From Leucocoprinus leucothites (Eukaryota; Basidiomycota; Agaricomycetes; Agaricales; Agaricaceae): a stretch of 64,000 bases of DNA. Below are positions 46,360-59,921 of the stretch, piece after piece; positions within the stretch are counted from its first letter, which is position 1; every line of letters begins with the position of its first letter. Below the pieces are notes generated by a model that saw only the letters and a program-made list of their open reading frames with translations, had not been told where the DNA came from and ran no database searches. A program made the position numbers and the translations under genes. The stretch lies in NCBI GenBank assembly GCA_013368445.1, contig JAACJO010000009.1:1054001-1118000 (forward strand), in the 5' to 3' direction.

Positions 46360-47637
46360 GTCACCGTCGCGGCACTGCGGAAGGAGAAAGGGAGAAAGGA
46401 AAGGGGAGGAAAAGGGAGAGAGACGTGAAGTGGCGAGAGAGTGAATGTGTTGGCAGTCAAAACAAGGGATGGTTGCTTTAAAATGAATGCGGGACCCCGA
46501 CCACTTGGACACCGGTGGCGCATTTGTGCCTGGGCGCCGTCACCAGTGGGCAGTGCACTTTCCCCGGCCAAAAATCGTGTTTGTATTATTCCGATCATCA
46601 ATCCCAGGCATTACTTCCAATTTCACGAAGGCTCGAATTTCAATGGGGATTTTATCCCGCATTTTATCCATAAAACCATGCTCAGGCGCGACTGAAAATT
46701 TTGCTCAAGCAATGTCCTCTGAATGGTTAGTGCTTGACTAGACGGAAAGGAGCAAGCTTCCAAGGCTGTTATACTCGGGTAAAGCTGTTTGAAGCGAGAT
46801 GAGCAATTTTCCATGCCCAGGCCACATACCACCGCCAAGCAGCTCGTGAACTTCTCGGCCTGGACTAGGTGCACCTTCCGAGCCCAATTTCTCTATGTAA
46901 ACTCGCTTCATGTTTTTGGCTCTTGCTAACGGCTCGGGACCATGCTTCTAGGTTCGTACCCGCTACACATGGCTTGCGACAGGTCGCGGGGATCAACCCC
47001 GTATGTATCACATTCCATATATATACAACGCAAAAACAACACAAATGCATGACCAATGCTTTCAACTCCTAAACTGTGTCTGATCATGAAAGTTGGCTTG
47101 CCAGTCACCACAATGCCAGCCACTGAACCCAGATTCCTTTCCACCCGCAGCCACAGCATCATTGGAGTGTTGGGACCTGCCGATTACCCATGCCACGCGC
47201 CACCGAAAATGCCAACGTAACCCTTGGAGCTCTCTCGCTCTCCCGGACGATTTTCAGTTATATTTGTGTTGTCGCCAATTTTAGCTTCGCACGGATGTAA
47301 ATAGATCATTCGGTGGTTCTAGTAGTGTACTAGGGATGCCTTCATGCATATGTCTCGAAAGGAACTCCTGGGCGAAACTGCAAGGGCGAACCTCCCATGG
47401 CAACCAAGTCCAAGCCTGAGGTTCCCGCGAGGTTCTGGTCCTAGATGTCTACTGAAATCAGGCAGCGAACGTGACTTCAATATAAATCACATCGTCCACA
47501 TGACACCAAACCACCACCAACACTATCACCTTCAGATTGAGAGTGGCGACATGTGGTAAGAGCTGCACTGAGACAAGTATTGATTTGGCCAAGATAAGAA
47601 TCAACCCAGCCATCGATACTGCATACCTCACCCACGT
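46360..47637. other. intergenic stretch
   Basis: Promoter of oxidase copy 2 (purine-rich run 46375-46440) and the 3' flank of paralog D. A GC-rich stretch at 46930-47000 superficially resembles a tRNA (see rejected items). No gene is supported. Confidence 0.5.
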
Positions 47638-49046
47638 CTAATGCGAGTGTACGGTCGTGAAGATGACTGACCGAGTCCCACGGCCTGTCTGGATGGTACT
47701 TTCTAGATCGCGTGCTTGACGACCGAGGCCAACCTGGACGATTATCAAAGTTGGCGCGATGGCCTTTTGAGTAGTATGAGTATGAGGTTAAGTGAGCAGA
47801 TAACAAGATAGCTGAAGGGCTTGCTCACCACAACCTGAACCAGGCCCGCATCCAAAATGAATAGATTTTTATTGACCTAGAAGGAAAAGAAGTTCAGACT
47901 CGGAATAACCAGGTGAGTGCATCACTCACGGTTGCCTTTAACACTTGGTCAACTAAGACATAAACGGAGTAAATAGCGCCTGACTCGATTCTATCCAAGT
48001 CGTCAGTTGAGAGATCCTGGGTGGCACTTTTGCAATTCTTGGAGCTCCGAATACGCACATTATAGCCATAGCAGAGTAATATCTCCGTGCCAAGCTCGGC
48101 CCAAGAACCTTACGTGCTTCACGGGCCATCCACCATATGCGAGTTGCTAATGATGATGGAAAGAATTGCCGTTAGGCTCCTGTCCAAGTTCCAAACATCG
48201 CTTAGCTTACATACCATTGAGCGCAGTAACCACGATATTGAAAGCAAGAGCTATCCACATATATATGTATCTCCTGTCTCTGAGTACATAACCAGGGCCT
48301 TGCACGTAGTATACCCCCACACCTGCCAAGTGATATTTGAAGGAATTAACAAGGACGACATAGACAATGGCTTACCGAACGATGCTAACAGGCAAATACA
48401 TGGCGCGATAATGATACAAATGGAGTGCGACCAGATCACATAACAACGATAAATCTGCAAGGTTCCTCATTAGCTTCGAGCATCATGCACACTCCCTCCC
48501 GTTGCTCAGACTCACTAGAAGTGCGTCTGCAACAAGGCTAGGCCAGGCCATGAATTAGATGGTGGGATACGGACAAAGAGATAGCTCACTTATTCACAAA
48601 ATAACAACCGTGTTTGACTTTGATTATCCGCAACGGGATGCGTCGTTTATGCAGCAGACATCCGAAGACAGCATACAAGCTTAGGGAAATATTTGTTGTC
48701 GAGATCGCGAACATGGTTACAGCGGAGGCGAGCAAAACCCATCGTGCGCGCCCTTTGAGATTATGCACTAGAGTGTATGCAGCGGTGAAAAAGGTTAAAA
48801 GGGTAATGCCTTGCAAGCAGAGCCGGTAAGGGCGAGTTAAGATGCTATATGGCAATTGGCGCACCATAAAGGAAAATCTCAAACTATTCAAAACCTCCAG
48901 TTGAGTGTCGAGTTCAGGAGAGTGCTTATGAGATGAAAGCAATCGTAGCTTACCATATACCCAGAAACGTAATCAGTGAGGGTGAAGTCGCTTCTGAACG
49001 GGTGATTCCAGCTATCAAATGAGGTCGTGGTATCGTTGCAAGCCAT
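47638..49046 (-). CDS. multi-pass membrane protein, paralog D
   Basis: Ten exons on the minus strand: 48954-49046, 48865-48883, 48590-48809, 48516-48537, 48376-48454, 48215-48322, 48059-48146, 47930-47990, 47829-47876 and 47638-47763; 864 nt, 287 residues. Exon lengths follow paralogs A-C, except that exon 6 is one codon shorter. Family motifs: RARWVLLASAVTMF, IYRCYVIWSHS, RRYIYMWIALAFNIVV, ATRIWWMAREARK, IESGAIYSVY, LDAGLVQVV and GLGRQARDLES. Its upstream region resembles that of paralog E (for example the TTTAACCAGTC and TTTAGCCAGTC words about 180 bp before each ATG). Together D and E look like a second tandem duplication. Function is unknown. Confidence 0.85.
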
Positions 49047-50070
49047 GGCATAAGAATATCTGGGAGCTGCTGAGGCTTGGGCGAAGCGAGGAAAGCTATT
49101 ATGATGTAACTTGGTATAACGCTGCCTCGACGTTTTATGCATACGTTTCGGACGCACTAATTCACTGTGAACGCTCAGGTTCGTAACAGCCTGGGTAACG
49201 GGATCAATCAAGTTAGTCTTTAACCAGTCAAATTATGAACTTTGGTAATTCAAAGTTTCTGTACCCGATGACCGGTTACCTATGATTAGAATGGCGTTCT
49301 CAGGACCTAGCCGAGGTTTGAATACGGCGGCATCTGATAAGGTTTCGAGGGCAAGATCGAGGTGCCCACAAGTCAATGCCACAAAATTGGCGTTTGCAAA
49401 ACCAATCCACCAAGGAGGCCAAACTGGCGGCATTGGGCGAGGTAGGAACTGATTTCTCCAAGATTGTGGTCGAAGATGGAAAATGGTCATGACCCATAAT
49501 AAGCTATTCATGGGAGAATTGATATTTCCCACCCTTGTAAGGTGTTAGGGGCCACAGAATGTCAAGGCTCCGAGCCCAACCCGAGCCTCCAAACACAAAA
49601 GCCAAGGCTGAGCTAAGCCCAAAAAAGTTTATATTTCTTACGCTCGATCGGGGGTCCCGTCGGGAGTCTGCTCCACCGACATGGCCCTTCAACATAAATG
49701 CCCAGAGCGAACATCGCTGAGGTTAAAATCCCCGAGGGTCGATGCATGTCGACATATAAGTCGACTCCTGTACTACCCGACGACCCAACAATATAATATT
49801 TTACTATAAACTCCCACCAGATCAGCCTGTCTATCATATGAGGGGTTGGCAGCAAGACGAGTGAATGCAACAACCCTGGCCTGAAGCATGCTGCGTGATA
49901 GTATATAAGATCAAGAATGGTGATGTAGCGTCATTTCAGACGCGAATGCTGTATCGTACTCTTGAATGCATGGCGATGTCAACCCCTATTTTCGGTAAGC
50001 CTTTCAGTATGAACAGCAGATGCCCAAGGCCAAAAACCAGCACTGCAGTGGGTTATGAACATGACACTCG
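49047..50070. other. intergenic stretch, 5' flank of paralog D and 3' flank of paralog E
   Basis: No gene. About 250 bp next to paralog D resemble the flank of paralog E at 51550-51780. The remainder shows nothing recognisable. Confidence 0.5.
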
Positions 50071-51441
50071 TCACCCCGAACGACCCTGGCTTTGCATCTC
50101 GCGGCCCGTCTGGATTGTGGTTTCGAGATCATGCGCTTGCCGACCAAGACCCACTTTCACAATTATCAAGGTTGGCGCGATGGTCTTGTGTGAGAGCCCA
50201 AAGTTAGTCCAGCTAACCAGTCAGCCAAAATATTACTGACCGTAATTTGAGTCAAACCTGCATCTAGGAAGAGTATATTTGGATTAATCTAGCAGGAAAT
50301 AGGGGCGTGATCGACTGGAGGAGAATAATTAATTCAAACGCGTACCGTTTTAACGACCTCATCTGCCAGGACATAAAGCGAGTAGATAGCGCCTGATTCG
50401 ATTCTGTCCGAACTGTGAGATTCTGGAAGGTTTGTCTAACATCAGAGGGACTACAGAACATACATGATAACCATGGCAGAGTAATATCTCCGCGCCAAGG
50501 TTGGTCCAAGAATCTTGCGCGCTTGGCGAGCCATCCACCATATGCGAGTCGCTTATAAGAGACAAGTCAGCCGAGGTTAAACACCAAGGCACTGGGCCTA
50601 CCAATAAGTGCGGTGACTAGAATATTGTGAGCAAGAGCCAACCACATATAATTATATCCCCTGTCTCTGAGCATGGCATAGTGGCTTGATACATAGAGGA
50701 CCCCGAGCCCTATACGGTGCTTTTAAAAACAGCGTACTATAGCAATGCAGAAGCCAACTTACCGAAGGACGATGCAAGAATAATGCAAGGTAAGATAATG
50801 ATACGGACTGAATGGGACCAGATCACATAGCATCGATATGTCTACAAGGTCTCTTATCAGTTTTTCGATTTGACTTACAGGCGGTGATCTTTCAGACTGA
50901 TGGGACTCACAAGAAGTGCATCCGCAAACAAGCTAAGCCAGGCCAATTGTTAGGTGGTGGAAGACTCGGACTAAGGAGAACACTCACTTGTTCAGAAAAT
51001 AAAACATTTGTCTCAGATGGACCATTCCATACGGGACGGGTTGTTTGTGCATTAAAGGCCCGAACAGGATATACATACTTATAGAAGCATCGACTGTCGA
51101 GATCGAAAACATGACCACGGCAGAGGCGAGTAAAATCCATTTCGGGTACCCTTTGAGGTTTTTTACGAGAGTGAATGCAGCGATGCAGAAGAATAGAAAG
51201 GCAATGCCTTTTTGATGAAGTTGATATTAGAGCGAGGGGCGTTGTGGGGCGTGACGTACTGTAGAGAAAGATTGTGAACTAAGAAAATGTACAGTTGATC
51301 AGTGAGTTTAGGAAAGACGTTGAGAGCGCATGAATGATCATGACTTGCCATATATCCAGAAATAAAATCCGAGAACGAAAATGGAGTGTTGGTTTTGTCT
51401 GGTATGTCGTCAAAAGGGGCCATCGTATCGATACAAGCCAT
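50071..51441 (-). CDS. multi-pass membrane protein, paralog E
   Basis: Ten exons: 51349-51441, 51260-51278, 50988-51207, 50911-50932, 50763-50841, 50602-50709, 50464-50551, 50346-50403, 50241-50288 and 50071-50184; 849 nt, 282 residues. The first intron starts with GC (GCAAGT) in place of GT; in the other paralogs this site is GT. Exon 8 is one codon shorter than in the paralogs. The tail ends early and differently (GRQAHDLETT, then a short QSQGRSG end), so the last dozen residues of the family are lost or replaced. Membrane spans and the ATRIWWMARQARK loop are intact. Probably functional; role unknown. Confidence 0.82.
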
Positions 51442-52931
51442 TATGTTCACAATGTGTGGCTGCCTGGGAGCTGGCCAGCTGCAGGAAGGCGACTACAATG
51501 CCATCTTGAATGGGGCCTCGAGAATTTATGGAAACACCCAATTCACTCTAGCGCTCAGGGGTGTGGTAGCCTGGGTATGAGTAAAGCAAGTGAGTCTTTA
51601 GCCAGTCTAATAGTGGCGAATGTTCATACTTCTGAATAATTCAAATGTTGCTGCCAAGCCGATGACCGAGCCATTATAAACCCAAATTCGCTCCCAGGAT
51701 CCAGCGGAGCTTTGGATACAACTGCTTGCGAAGTTTTGAGTCTCAAGGACAAGGTTGAAACGTTGAGAAGCCACAGAATAGGCGTCTATACCGAGCCTTT
51801 CTCGTCAAAACCGAACTAGGAGACTCTATCGAACAATAACAGTGACTCCGTCATCTAACAAAGGCGTTGGCACCTGTTCCTCCTGGTCTTCTCACGCCTG
51901 TAAGATCAATGGATGGTAGGATGTCAAGGTTTCAAACACGAGAACCAAGATTTGTATACCTACATTCAATGTTAATGAAACGTTGATGAAATGGCTCGTG
52001 GGGCCTAATACATCCACCTTGACATCGGATGAGAGGATTATATTGGGCCAAACCGGTGGCGTCACACTTGAAAGCTTCCAAGGGCCATTGAGTTTCGCAC
52101 TCGTACCTACTAAGATCACTCGGCGCACTGTAATATTGAAGCAAACAGACAAACACTGAGTTCGAACCCGGAATGTCCCAGACGATATCATTTTATCTTG
52201 TTACAGAGATGTCCCAGCATCGTATGAGATCAAATAGAGGGATATCAGTGTACCGATACCGAGCATACCTCTTGTTTCCTTCCATGCTCTATGTTCGCTC
52301 ATATCTAGGGTAACCTGTCAGACATATGCTCGAACTACCTGTACTCAGAACACTCAATTCTACCCATACGTTTTTGGCTAAATGAGCGTTGTCCTATAAA
52401 AAACGACGAAACACGTAACTCATGCTTCTTTGTGGTCTTCTCTTCTGTCTGCTTGAGTTCAATTCAGGGGTCAGCCTTTCGTTTAAGGATTTAGTAGCTG
52501 ATTTAGGGGGAGAATTCGATGTGGGCATTGACTCGGAAGACAAGGTGTGGGTTAAAGATAAGCGCGACCTAAGGGTCGGTACGAGGACACATTGGGAGAA
52601 TTTTGATCAAACCATTTCTTTGCCACAACTCGCGCGTGATCTTATAAAAAAAAGTGACTTTACTAACAGTCTCTGCAATTTTTTCCGCATTTTTCTTGCA
52701 TGGCCAAAATTTCGACCCTCACTGGCAAGATATTATATCTTAGGCTTAACTTTAGGTAGTAGGGAAATTGAGAAAGTGCTCACGTAGATTACTTTTGACG
52801 GCTATTTTAAAGTATTATTTGTTATTTATATGCTTAGTCTGAAGTCACACGACGTGACTTGAAAATTCGGGTCTATTTGTTGTCGTGTTTGGTTGTCCAC
52901 AACTTAATTTCACAGCACTTCCGACATACAT
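51442..52931. other. intergenic stretch
   Basis: The first 340 bp resemble the 5' flank of paralog D. An open frame at 52422-52787 (121 codons) has no family likeness and no clear start context, so I do not call it. Nothing else stands out. Confidence 0.45.
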
Positions 52932-55482
52932 ATGGCGCAAACTATTGAGAGCCATCTATTGCATGGTTGTGTGGACCTGCAGCGTCACCTACTACCTGAG
53001 GCTGAGGAGCCTGGGAGCTTTGAAGAGATGACTAGGGCCCTTGGGATAGAATCATTAGAGTCCAAGACAGCTAAGGCACAAGAGAAGCAATTCAGGAGTC
53101 CTGATGAGTTTGTTCGACTTGCAAATGCACTTTTAGTGGAGAGGAGGACTAAAAGTATGGCAGGTGTTGCTTCCACATGTTGTTGATCACCGACTAATCC
53201 GCTTGCAGATCTCTTGTTCACAGATGTCAGGGCCAAAACAGTTAGAGATCATCCCACCTCTACTACAGCCAGGCCAGACATTATCGCATACGATCCTCAG
53301 CAATCTCCTTACCCACCGTACCTCTGGTCTTCTGTCGAATTCGTTGCCAAGTTCCGCTCCAAAGGTCGCACTATGGAGCAATGCAGGAACCGAACTAAAG
53401 CCCATGCCGTCTATCTTCTTCAAGCCCGCCCTGATCTCCGATTTGTGATTGCCCTCCTGGTGGAATACGATTCTCTTGAGCTATACACATGCAGTCACCT
53501 GGGCTTCAAGAGGTACAGACCCAAAGACAGCGCGGCGACTCTTGATGCAATTGTTGAATACCTTGCTTCAGGCCAGCAAGCAGCCAGGGACCAATTTCTG
53601 ACCAGAACCAAGGATTCTGCAAGCCAAAGCATGGGCGCTTTCGACTTGATGGAATGTGGAGGGGAGAACAAACCTTGTCTTGACTACCGTCACCTGAAAA
53701 CCAGCCATCCTCTTGGTTGCCGAACTCACATTTTCGTTACCTCGAACCTCAGTGGCCCGCCTCCACTTGTTATCAAGGACCAGTATAAGAAGAAGAATCG
53801 CCGTTGGGCCGAAATGGAGATTCTGAAACACATTCACAAGGATGAGTTTCCAGGTGTAGTGCGTGTAACGTTTTTTAATGAGTACAACAAGTCGCCCCTT
53901 GATGGTTATGTTAAGACCCGCATCGGCCTTGAGGATCACGGATCTACTTTCCTGGATCTCAGAACCCCTCGAGAGGTGCTGTATGCAATTTATGATCTTT
54001 TAGAGGGTAAGATCCGGTTAGCTCGTGATTGTGCACCAATATTGATGCTCTGTAGTCACTAGGAGGCTCTTCCAGGATCGCCAGGTGCTTCATCGTGACA
54101 TAAGCGCCTTCAATTTCATTATACCTTCTTTCGAACGCATTGGGCGGTCGAATAAAGCGCCCATTGGGTTCATCAGACATCTTCTGGACACTCTGCACGA
54201 TCCACGGGCACCACCGCAGGGCCCATTCATTATCCTCATTGACTTTGATTGTGCTGAGATATACGATGCAAAGGCGCCTTTTTTCAGGCAGACTGTAAGT
54301 TCTCGACGTTTTCGTTGCTTCATTGGTTCATATTGAACGATTGCAGGGCACTCCTATTTTTATGGCTCGTGCTGTTCAGTTTCAAAGGCCACTAGCTGAA
54401 GAAAACTGGAAACCGTTTGATTTCCAGTTCATAGAACTCGACGACGTGGCCGCCAAAATCTATCAAAAGTTTTACCCCATGCGCATGGAGATCTTTGGAA
54501 ATGAGAAGCTGACGCCTGAAGACAGTCACAAACACATTGATTCTGGCTTCAGGCATGAACTTCGCCACGATGGAGAATCCATTGTGTGGGTTTTCTTATA
54601 TTGGCTCATGCGAGCGGTCAACCACCTCAAGTGATTAATTCCTATGTATGGGAGTTTTTTCACTCTAAAGATGCCGGAGATCGCCACACGCTGCTCGATG
54701 GCTTCACAAGGCCGGGTATGGCTTCCTATCTAGGTCGTTTCATACACAAAGGGTATGCCGGACTTGGACCTTTAATTAGAGACATGTCGAAGCTACTCAT
54801 CCCTGACTATCATTTCGCTCGCCATCCGATCCAACAACATCCCGAGTATATCCACGATTCCCTACAGCGTATCATCTTGCATTTCCTCCTCGAGAACAAG
54901 AATGCTGAGTTCCTCGACGTTGAGGCAGCATCCGAGATGAGGGTGTGTGAAGGTTCTTTCATAAGTTCTAGTTCTTTATCGGTCGAGGAACGCCGCACCA
55001 AGTCAATCTCGACTAAATCCAGTTGCACTCATAAAAGGAAACATTCACCAACCAATAGTACAGGTTCCGAGTCATCGTTAAGTGTTTCTGAACCGGCTGG
55101 GCTCGCTAGGGAGAACGATCTGGTATCTACTTTATTTTCTCCTCGTAGCTTTGTTATGACAAACATTTGGCTGTTTCCTTACGAGCAGAGCCCTGTGGCA
55201 GCTGTTAATGGGAGCGATGTTAAGAGCACAGCAGATAATCTCAGTGTATGCTTCTCAACCTCCTCTTCATCTGCATCTACTAATTCCGGGATTGCAGGTC
55301 CGGCCAAAAAGACCGCGATTGCATTAGTCCAATACTATCTGAGAGCCCTACCCTATCCCTCGCCCATGTGGACGACTTCTTTTGCTCGCTTTGCTATCTT
55401 GAAAATATACATTTTTGTCTCAGCATCGTCAAACATCTGCTTGAATGAATGTTTATTGCCATGCTCTCTAGCTCATATCTGA
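52932..55482 (+). pseudogene. FunK1-type fungal protein kinase, frameshifted in the C-lobe
   Basis: Exons 52932-53163, 53209-54006, 54056-54294 and 54347 onward join in phase. The N-terminal part is unassigned; the kinase core has VEFVAKFRSKG (about residue 125), a lysine-bearing PPLVIKDQYKKK, the catalytic loop LHRDISAFNF, LIDFDCA where most kinases have DFG, and GTPIFMARAVQ. These are typical of the fungal FunK1 group, common in basidiomycetes, with unknown substrates. Near 54610-54620 the frame breaks: the reading up to WLMRA is in one frame, while the continuation (QPPQVINSYVWEFF, HPEYIHDSLQRIILHFLLENKNAEFLD) is in another. No GT-AG intron I tested repairs it. The C-terminal extension is Ser-rich. 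It may be a one-base deletion, an assembly error or a true pseudogene. Confidence 0.7.
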
Positions 55483-56274
55483 CCACGCCTTGTGAGGAAG
55501 CTCCTGACGTTGTCTCAGACTATGGCGACGGTTTTATTAATGCCGCTCGCCCTCACCAAGTATGCCATCTGAAAGAAAGGCTGCATGGATTAAAGTAGTC
55601 CAACTGCTGGCATCTACTGGATAACCCAGTAGACGCGTCGCAGATCATAGCTCAAGGCCTCTGGTCACGACCTCACCAGAGTCATTCCTGTGGATGCTGA
55701 TGACTGCAGCTTCCACCCAGCTAGTCAATTGGGCGAAGAACGGCGTGAAGTGGTCTCCCGTAGTCAGACTCAGCTAGTGTGTTTTTGTGATCTTTTGATG
55801 TGACACACTTAGTAGGCGTGAAGCCATTCGTGGAGATCACGGTTCAGGAAGGACCGACGATTAGTTGGTGTCGAGTTGAAGAGGATCATGAAAGGGATAA
55901 GTGCATGCTCTCTCATTTGTCCTACATCAACATCCCCGTTCGTGGCCCCGGCCTCGAGGACCGTACGGCCAATGTAATCGAGTTTGAATTTCATGTCTGA
56001 AAAATGTCATGTGCGTAATTTTGATCAACCAATTCTTGCAGAGGTGAGTAAAAGCTCCACTGGCTGCCCACTTTCTCGATTAAACTCACATTTGAGGTAA
56101 CGATCTATACCCCCTACCCCAGAACACAAGTTGAGGTTCGTGCCGTTGAGCGGATCACTCGAGGACGAGCCGAGGTTCGATTTCCATAGCTTCGGCGCCA
56201 AGGGGCTGATTGTGGAACTAAATGGTTTTCGCTGCCATGCCGAGCGCCCATTTCCAGTTCCTGCTCTACCCACC
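55483..56274. other. intergenic stretch
   Basis: 3' flank of the kinase and 5' flank of the next P450. No gene or repeat is recognised. Confidence 0.5.
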
Positions 56275-58878
56275 ATGTCCCTACCGCCTGGCCCCAACTT
56301 CATCGCTCGTTCCCTAATCGACTTTCTCCTCCCCTGTATACCAATATATCCAACATTAGCTCTCGCAAACACCCACCTGCTGGATTTGAGTCTACCAAAG
56401 GGGGCGCTGGTAGTTTCAACCCTCGTTTTACGACTAGGGTATATCCTTTCGCAACCTTGGGTCGATGAGTATAAGAACTCAAAGGCTGCTCGCGCGCATG
56501 GAGCAATCCTTGTACCCCACGTCAAGGAGAATCATTTCAAACTAGTCAAAGCGCTTCTACATGACCTCGCAAATGGCTACCCCTGTGAGTCTTCTCTTTA
56601 GAGAAACGCGCCATTGACAGAATCTGACATTGTCAAATAGGTGATACACTGGGAAAGCTCTCCGAGAAATATCAATCCCCGACATATAGGCTCTCAATCG
56701 GCCTCGATGAAGTGGTAAACAGCTGCAGTTCCAGAATGACAGAGTCCATCGCTCTTACATCTCTTCTCATAGTATATCACAATCGAGCCTGACCATATTA
56801 AAAGCATGCTCGCGACGGAATTCGACGCCTTTGAGAAAGGTTGGTGCTTGTGCCTTACTTGAGTATGCACAACACTTATCGTATGGAGGTCGCGACCTCC
56901 GTTCACAGTTAGGATCGCTACTGGGAACGGGAGTCTTCAACGTTGACGGTATGTTCCATCAGAAGTCGTGTGATCTCACGACTAAGATTGATCTGACTAG
57001 GGGAGATGTGGAAGTAAATTGCACTTCTGCCGCAGGTCAAACCCGAACTTGACTCGCTTTATAGGTTCCATCGGTCTATAACCCGACCGTTCTTCACCCG
57101 AGACCGTGTGACAGATTTCGACAATTTTGAAAGGCACACGCAAGAAGCACTCAAAAGAGCCAAAGCTCGCCTTGCCAAGGGGTATCCGATTGATTTCCAG
57201 GTGCGTCTTCTTGCCTATCTGTGAGGACATGGTTGACGGCCAAACTCAGGATTTAGTCGCTCGCTTTACTCTCGACTCTGCTACAGAGTTTCTCTTCAAC
57301 CATGATTTTCATTCCCTTGACGCACCACTACCTTATCCTGCTCAGTCGTCCTCAAAGTCGCAAAAGGACTACCCGCAATCGAATGCTGATCATCCGTCAA
57401 ATCTATTCGTGGAAGCTCTCGTGACGTCGCAAGAAATCATTGCAAGAAGGGGCACGATAGGAGGTATCTGGCCGCTACTCGAATTCTGGGGTGATACGGT
57501 TGTACCACATCGAAAAACCTTGGACCACTTTGTTCAGCCCTTCCTTGAGAAAGGATTACGGGAGAAGGAAACCAGAGCTGCAGATTCGGAAGAATACAAA
57601 GGAGCCCTGTTGGATTATTTGGTAGATAAAACCTCAGGCGAGTACACATTGAATGCGCATCAATCTTGACATCAAGACTAACAAGTTTTGTGTTTTTAAC
57701 AGATCAAAATATCATCAGAGATGAGGTGTGCACCATGATACTTACTCCTTACACATGCAGGGCTGAACCCTGCGGCATAGATCGTGAACCTTCTCGTTGC
57801 TGGTCGTGATACTGTAAGTGATAATCGCGGAACTTGACCTTTGGCCGAGCCTCTAACCAGCGCTTCATTAACAGACCTCGTCTTTACTGACATTCTCATT
57901 GTATATGTTAATTGAGCATCCGGACATCGAGCAGCGACTGAGACAGGAGATTTTAGAGAAGGTTGGCTCTGAGCGTAGTCCCACGATCGAGGACATCAGA
58001 GAGCTCAGATACCTCAGAGCTTTCTTGAACGGTAAGTAACTATATTTCGCCGAAATTTCGCGGACTAACTCTGTTTTCAGAGGTGCTGCGTCTGTACGCT
58101 ATCGTGTGAGTGACCAGAATGTCAATTTGGTCCCCAAAGAGCCCTTCATTGACCCACTTATTCACTTCCAGCCCTGCTAATTCACGGTAATCTTGACTTC
58201 TGCTTGCTATTCTCATCAGACTCAATTGTGATCCAGGAGCTCGACGAAGCCCGTTGTCCTTTCCCCAGTACCTGGCTCTAATACACCACTATACTTGCCT
58301 GCAGGGTCAAGGTAATGAAAGTCCACTCCTCGTATATAGCTCACTGTTACTCAGACCCATGTCTAGATTTGGGTATTCGGTCTTTTTGATGCACCGTCGC
58401 AAGGACCTGTGGGGACCAGATGGTATGTCTCTCCAGTTCACATTTTATTGCAATCCGCGATAATCCAAGTTGTTGGCTTCAGCGCTCGAATTCGATCCTG
58501 ATCGGTTTTTGGATGAACGGCTCCATAAATACCTCGTTCCCAACCCATTTATCTTCTGCCCTTTCAATGCTGGTCCGAGAATCTGTCCTGGCCAACAGGT
58601 GTGTCTTCATACTCGATATATAATATCCTGGAGCCAGGATCTCATCGTCGTCGATATAGTTTGCATACAATGAGGCATCATTCTTCTTGATCCGGCTCCT
58701 ACAGCAATTCACGTCCTTTAGCTTGGATGAAAATGCCAGGACCCTGGATGGCACACCGAAACCCGAGTGGGCTGGGCTCGCGGGTCCTCAGGGGAGGGAC
58801 AGGATCAGGTTCAAGAACACTTTGACTATGTATGTTAGAGGTGGTCTGTGGGTAAGGATGAAGGAGGTTGCGGCATGA
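56275..58878 (+). CDS. cytochrome P450 monooxygenase, CYP63-like
   Basis: Start MSLPPGPNF at 56275, stop TGA at 58876-58878, about 16 exons with the same layout as the P450 at 33040. Anchor [14 protein letters not shown], then [45 protein letters not shown]-helix LVAGRDTTSS, ExxR helix EVLRLYA, heme loop [12 protein letters not shown] with the cysteine ligand, and end [14 protein letters not shown]. It differs from its paralogs by Pro for Leu after the heme cysteine. The intron after TSG begins GC (57638, GCGAGT); using the nearby GT at 57641 would bring a stop, so GC must be used. Probably ER-bound and active if that intron is spliced; substrate unknown. The P450 at 59922 follows on the same strand. 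Confidence 0.83.
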
Positions 58879-59921
58879 GGTGGAGGGTTTGATTGAGTTC
58901 GTGTTTCGGCCTCTAGCAGCACTACTCGGGACGTCGTCCACCCGAGCGGTCAAGCTCGCGGTAACTGAACAGGCCCATCAGTCATCTACATTGAGGTTGC
59001 CAGTATACAATGTTCACACTGTATTTCTAGTGAGAGCGTCGACTACCGAGATGTTCCGAATACCTTCAAGCCTAAGCCAATGACTTGGACTCGCTCTGGG
59101 TCGACACTTGAGATGAGACTAGTTTGTTGCCACGTCCGGACCAGGTGCTGAATCATCGGAATCTAGGAGATGTTTGTTTGTGCGAGTCCACGCTCTGGTC
59201 CAAACCGTCTCTACGGCAAACCTGTCGCTCCTCCTAATGCGCATACTGCCACCTCGGCCCCTTCCTTGGCCCAAATAGCCTCCACCCCGAAGCCGAAACG
59301 ATACCCGAACTGTATTCGTCATATTTCCCTCATATGTAATAAACACCTTCCTTAGTTATAATAAGGTGTGCTGCTGGCTCGTTGTTCTGAAATGCTCACA
59401 AAAGGGCAATAGGAAGTGAAGACGTGTGTGGGAAATCTGATGTCATCTCGAATTATCCTATGTTGGAAGGTTGGATCATAATAACTTTAAGATCGCTAAC
59501 TTCTCCCGAATCCACCGATTTATCCTTTCGCAGGTATACTCTCAATGTGTCCTAAAGAGCTCACGAATCTCTATCTAGACCACGTTTATTGGCAGCGTAT
59601 CGATTTTCCGGCTGCAGATCTTGTGGAAAGCATTTGGTCGTCGTTTAATAGCACTAATATCAGAATCTCCCTCCTTCGACAATAATAGGTACATCTATGG
59701 CATTTTGGCAGTTGCAAACAGTGTAAATGTGTTCACTATCATGACTCACTGTTGAACGCGATCATAATGATTGATGTTGGGGGCTGCGGTCTACTTATGG
59801 TACAAGAGGTCATAACCGTTAAGGGCTCTTGGGCTCCCAAGCTCTCACTCGCATACTATATATCTTCACCACGTCACTCGGCCTCACATATCACTATCTA
59901 GACCTTAGTGTCGGAGCCACT
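58879..59921. other. intergenic stretch between two P450 genes
   Basis: No gene. A TATATAT motif lies at 59857-59863, about 60 bp before the next ATG, and could be the TATA box of the P450 at 59922. Confidence 0.5.
59857..59863 (+). promoter_or_regulatory. TATA-like motif upstream of P450
   Basis: TATATAT is 59-65 bp upstream of the ATG at 59922 and is followed by a pyrimidine-rich leader. Confidence 0.45.

Noticed and set aside
46920..47005. tRNA-like stretch on the minus strand (GGGTACGAACC and AGCGGG words)
   Set aside because: I could not form a full cloverleaf with a proper anticodon stem and acceptor pairing.
52422..52787. 121-codon open frame before the kinase
   Set aside because: It starts with a hydrophobic stretch but has no family likeness, and no splice link to the kinase gene was found.
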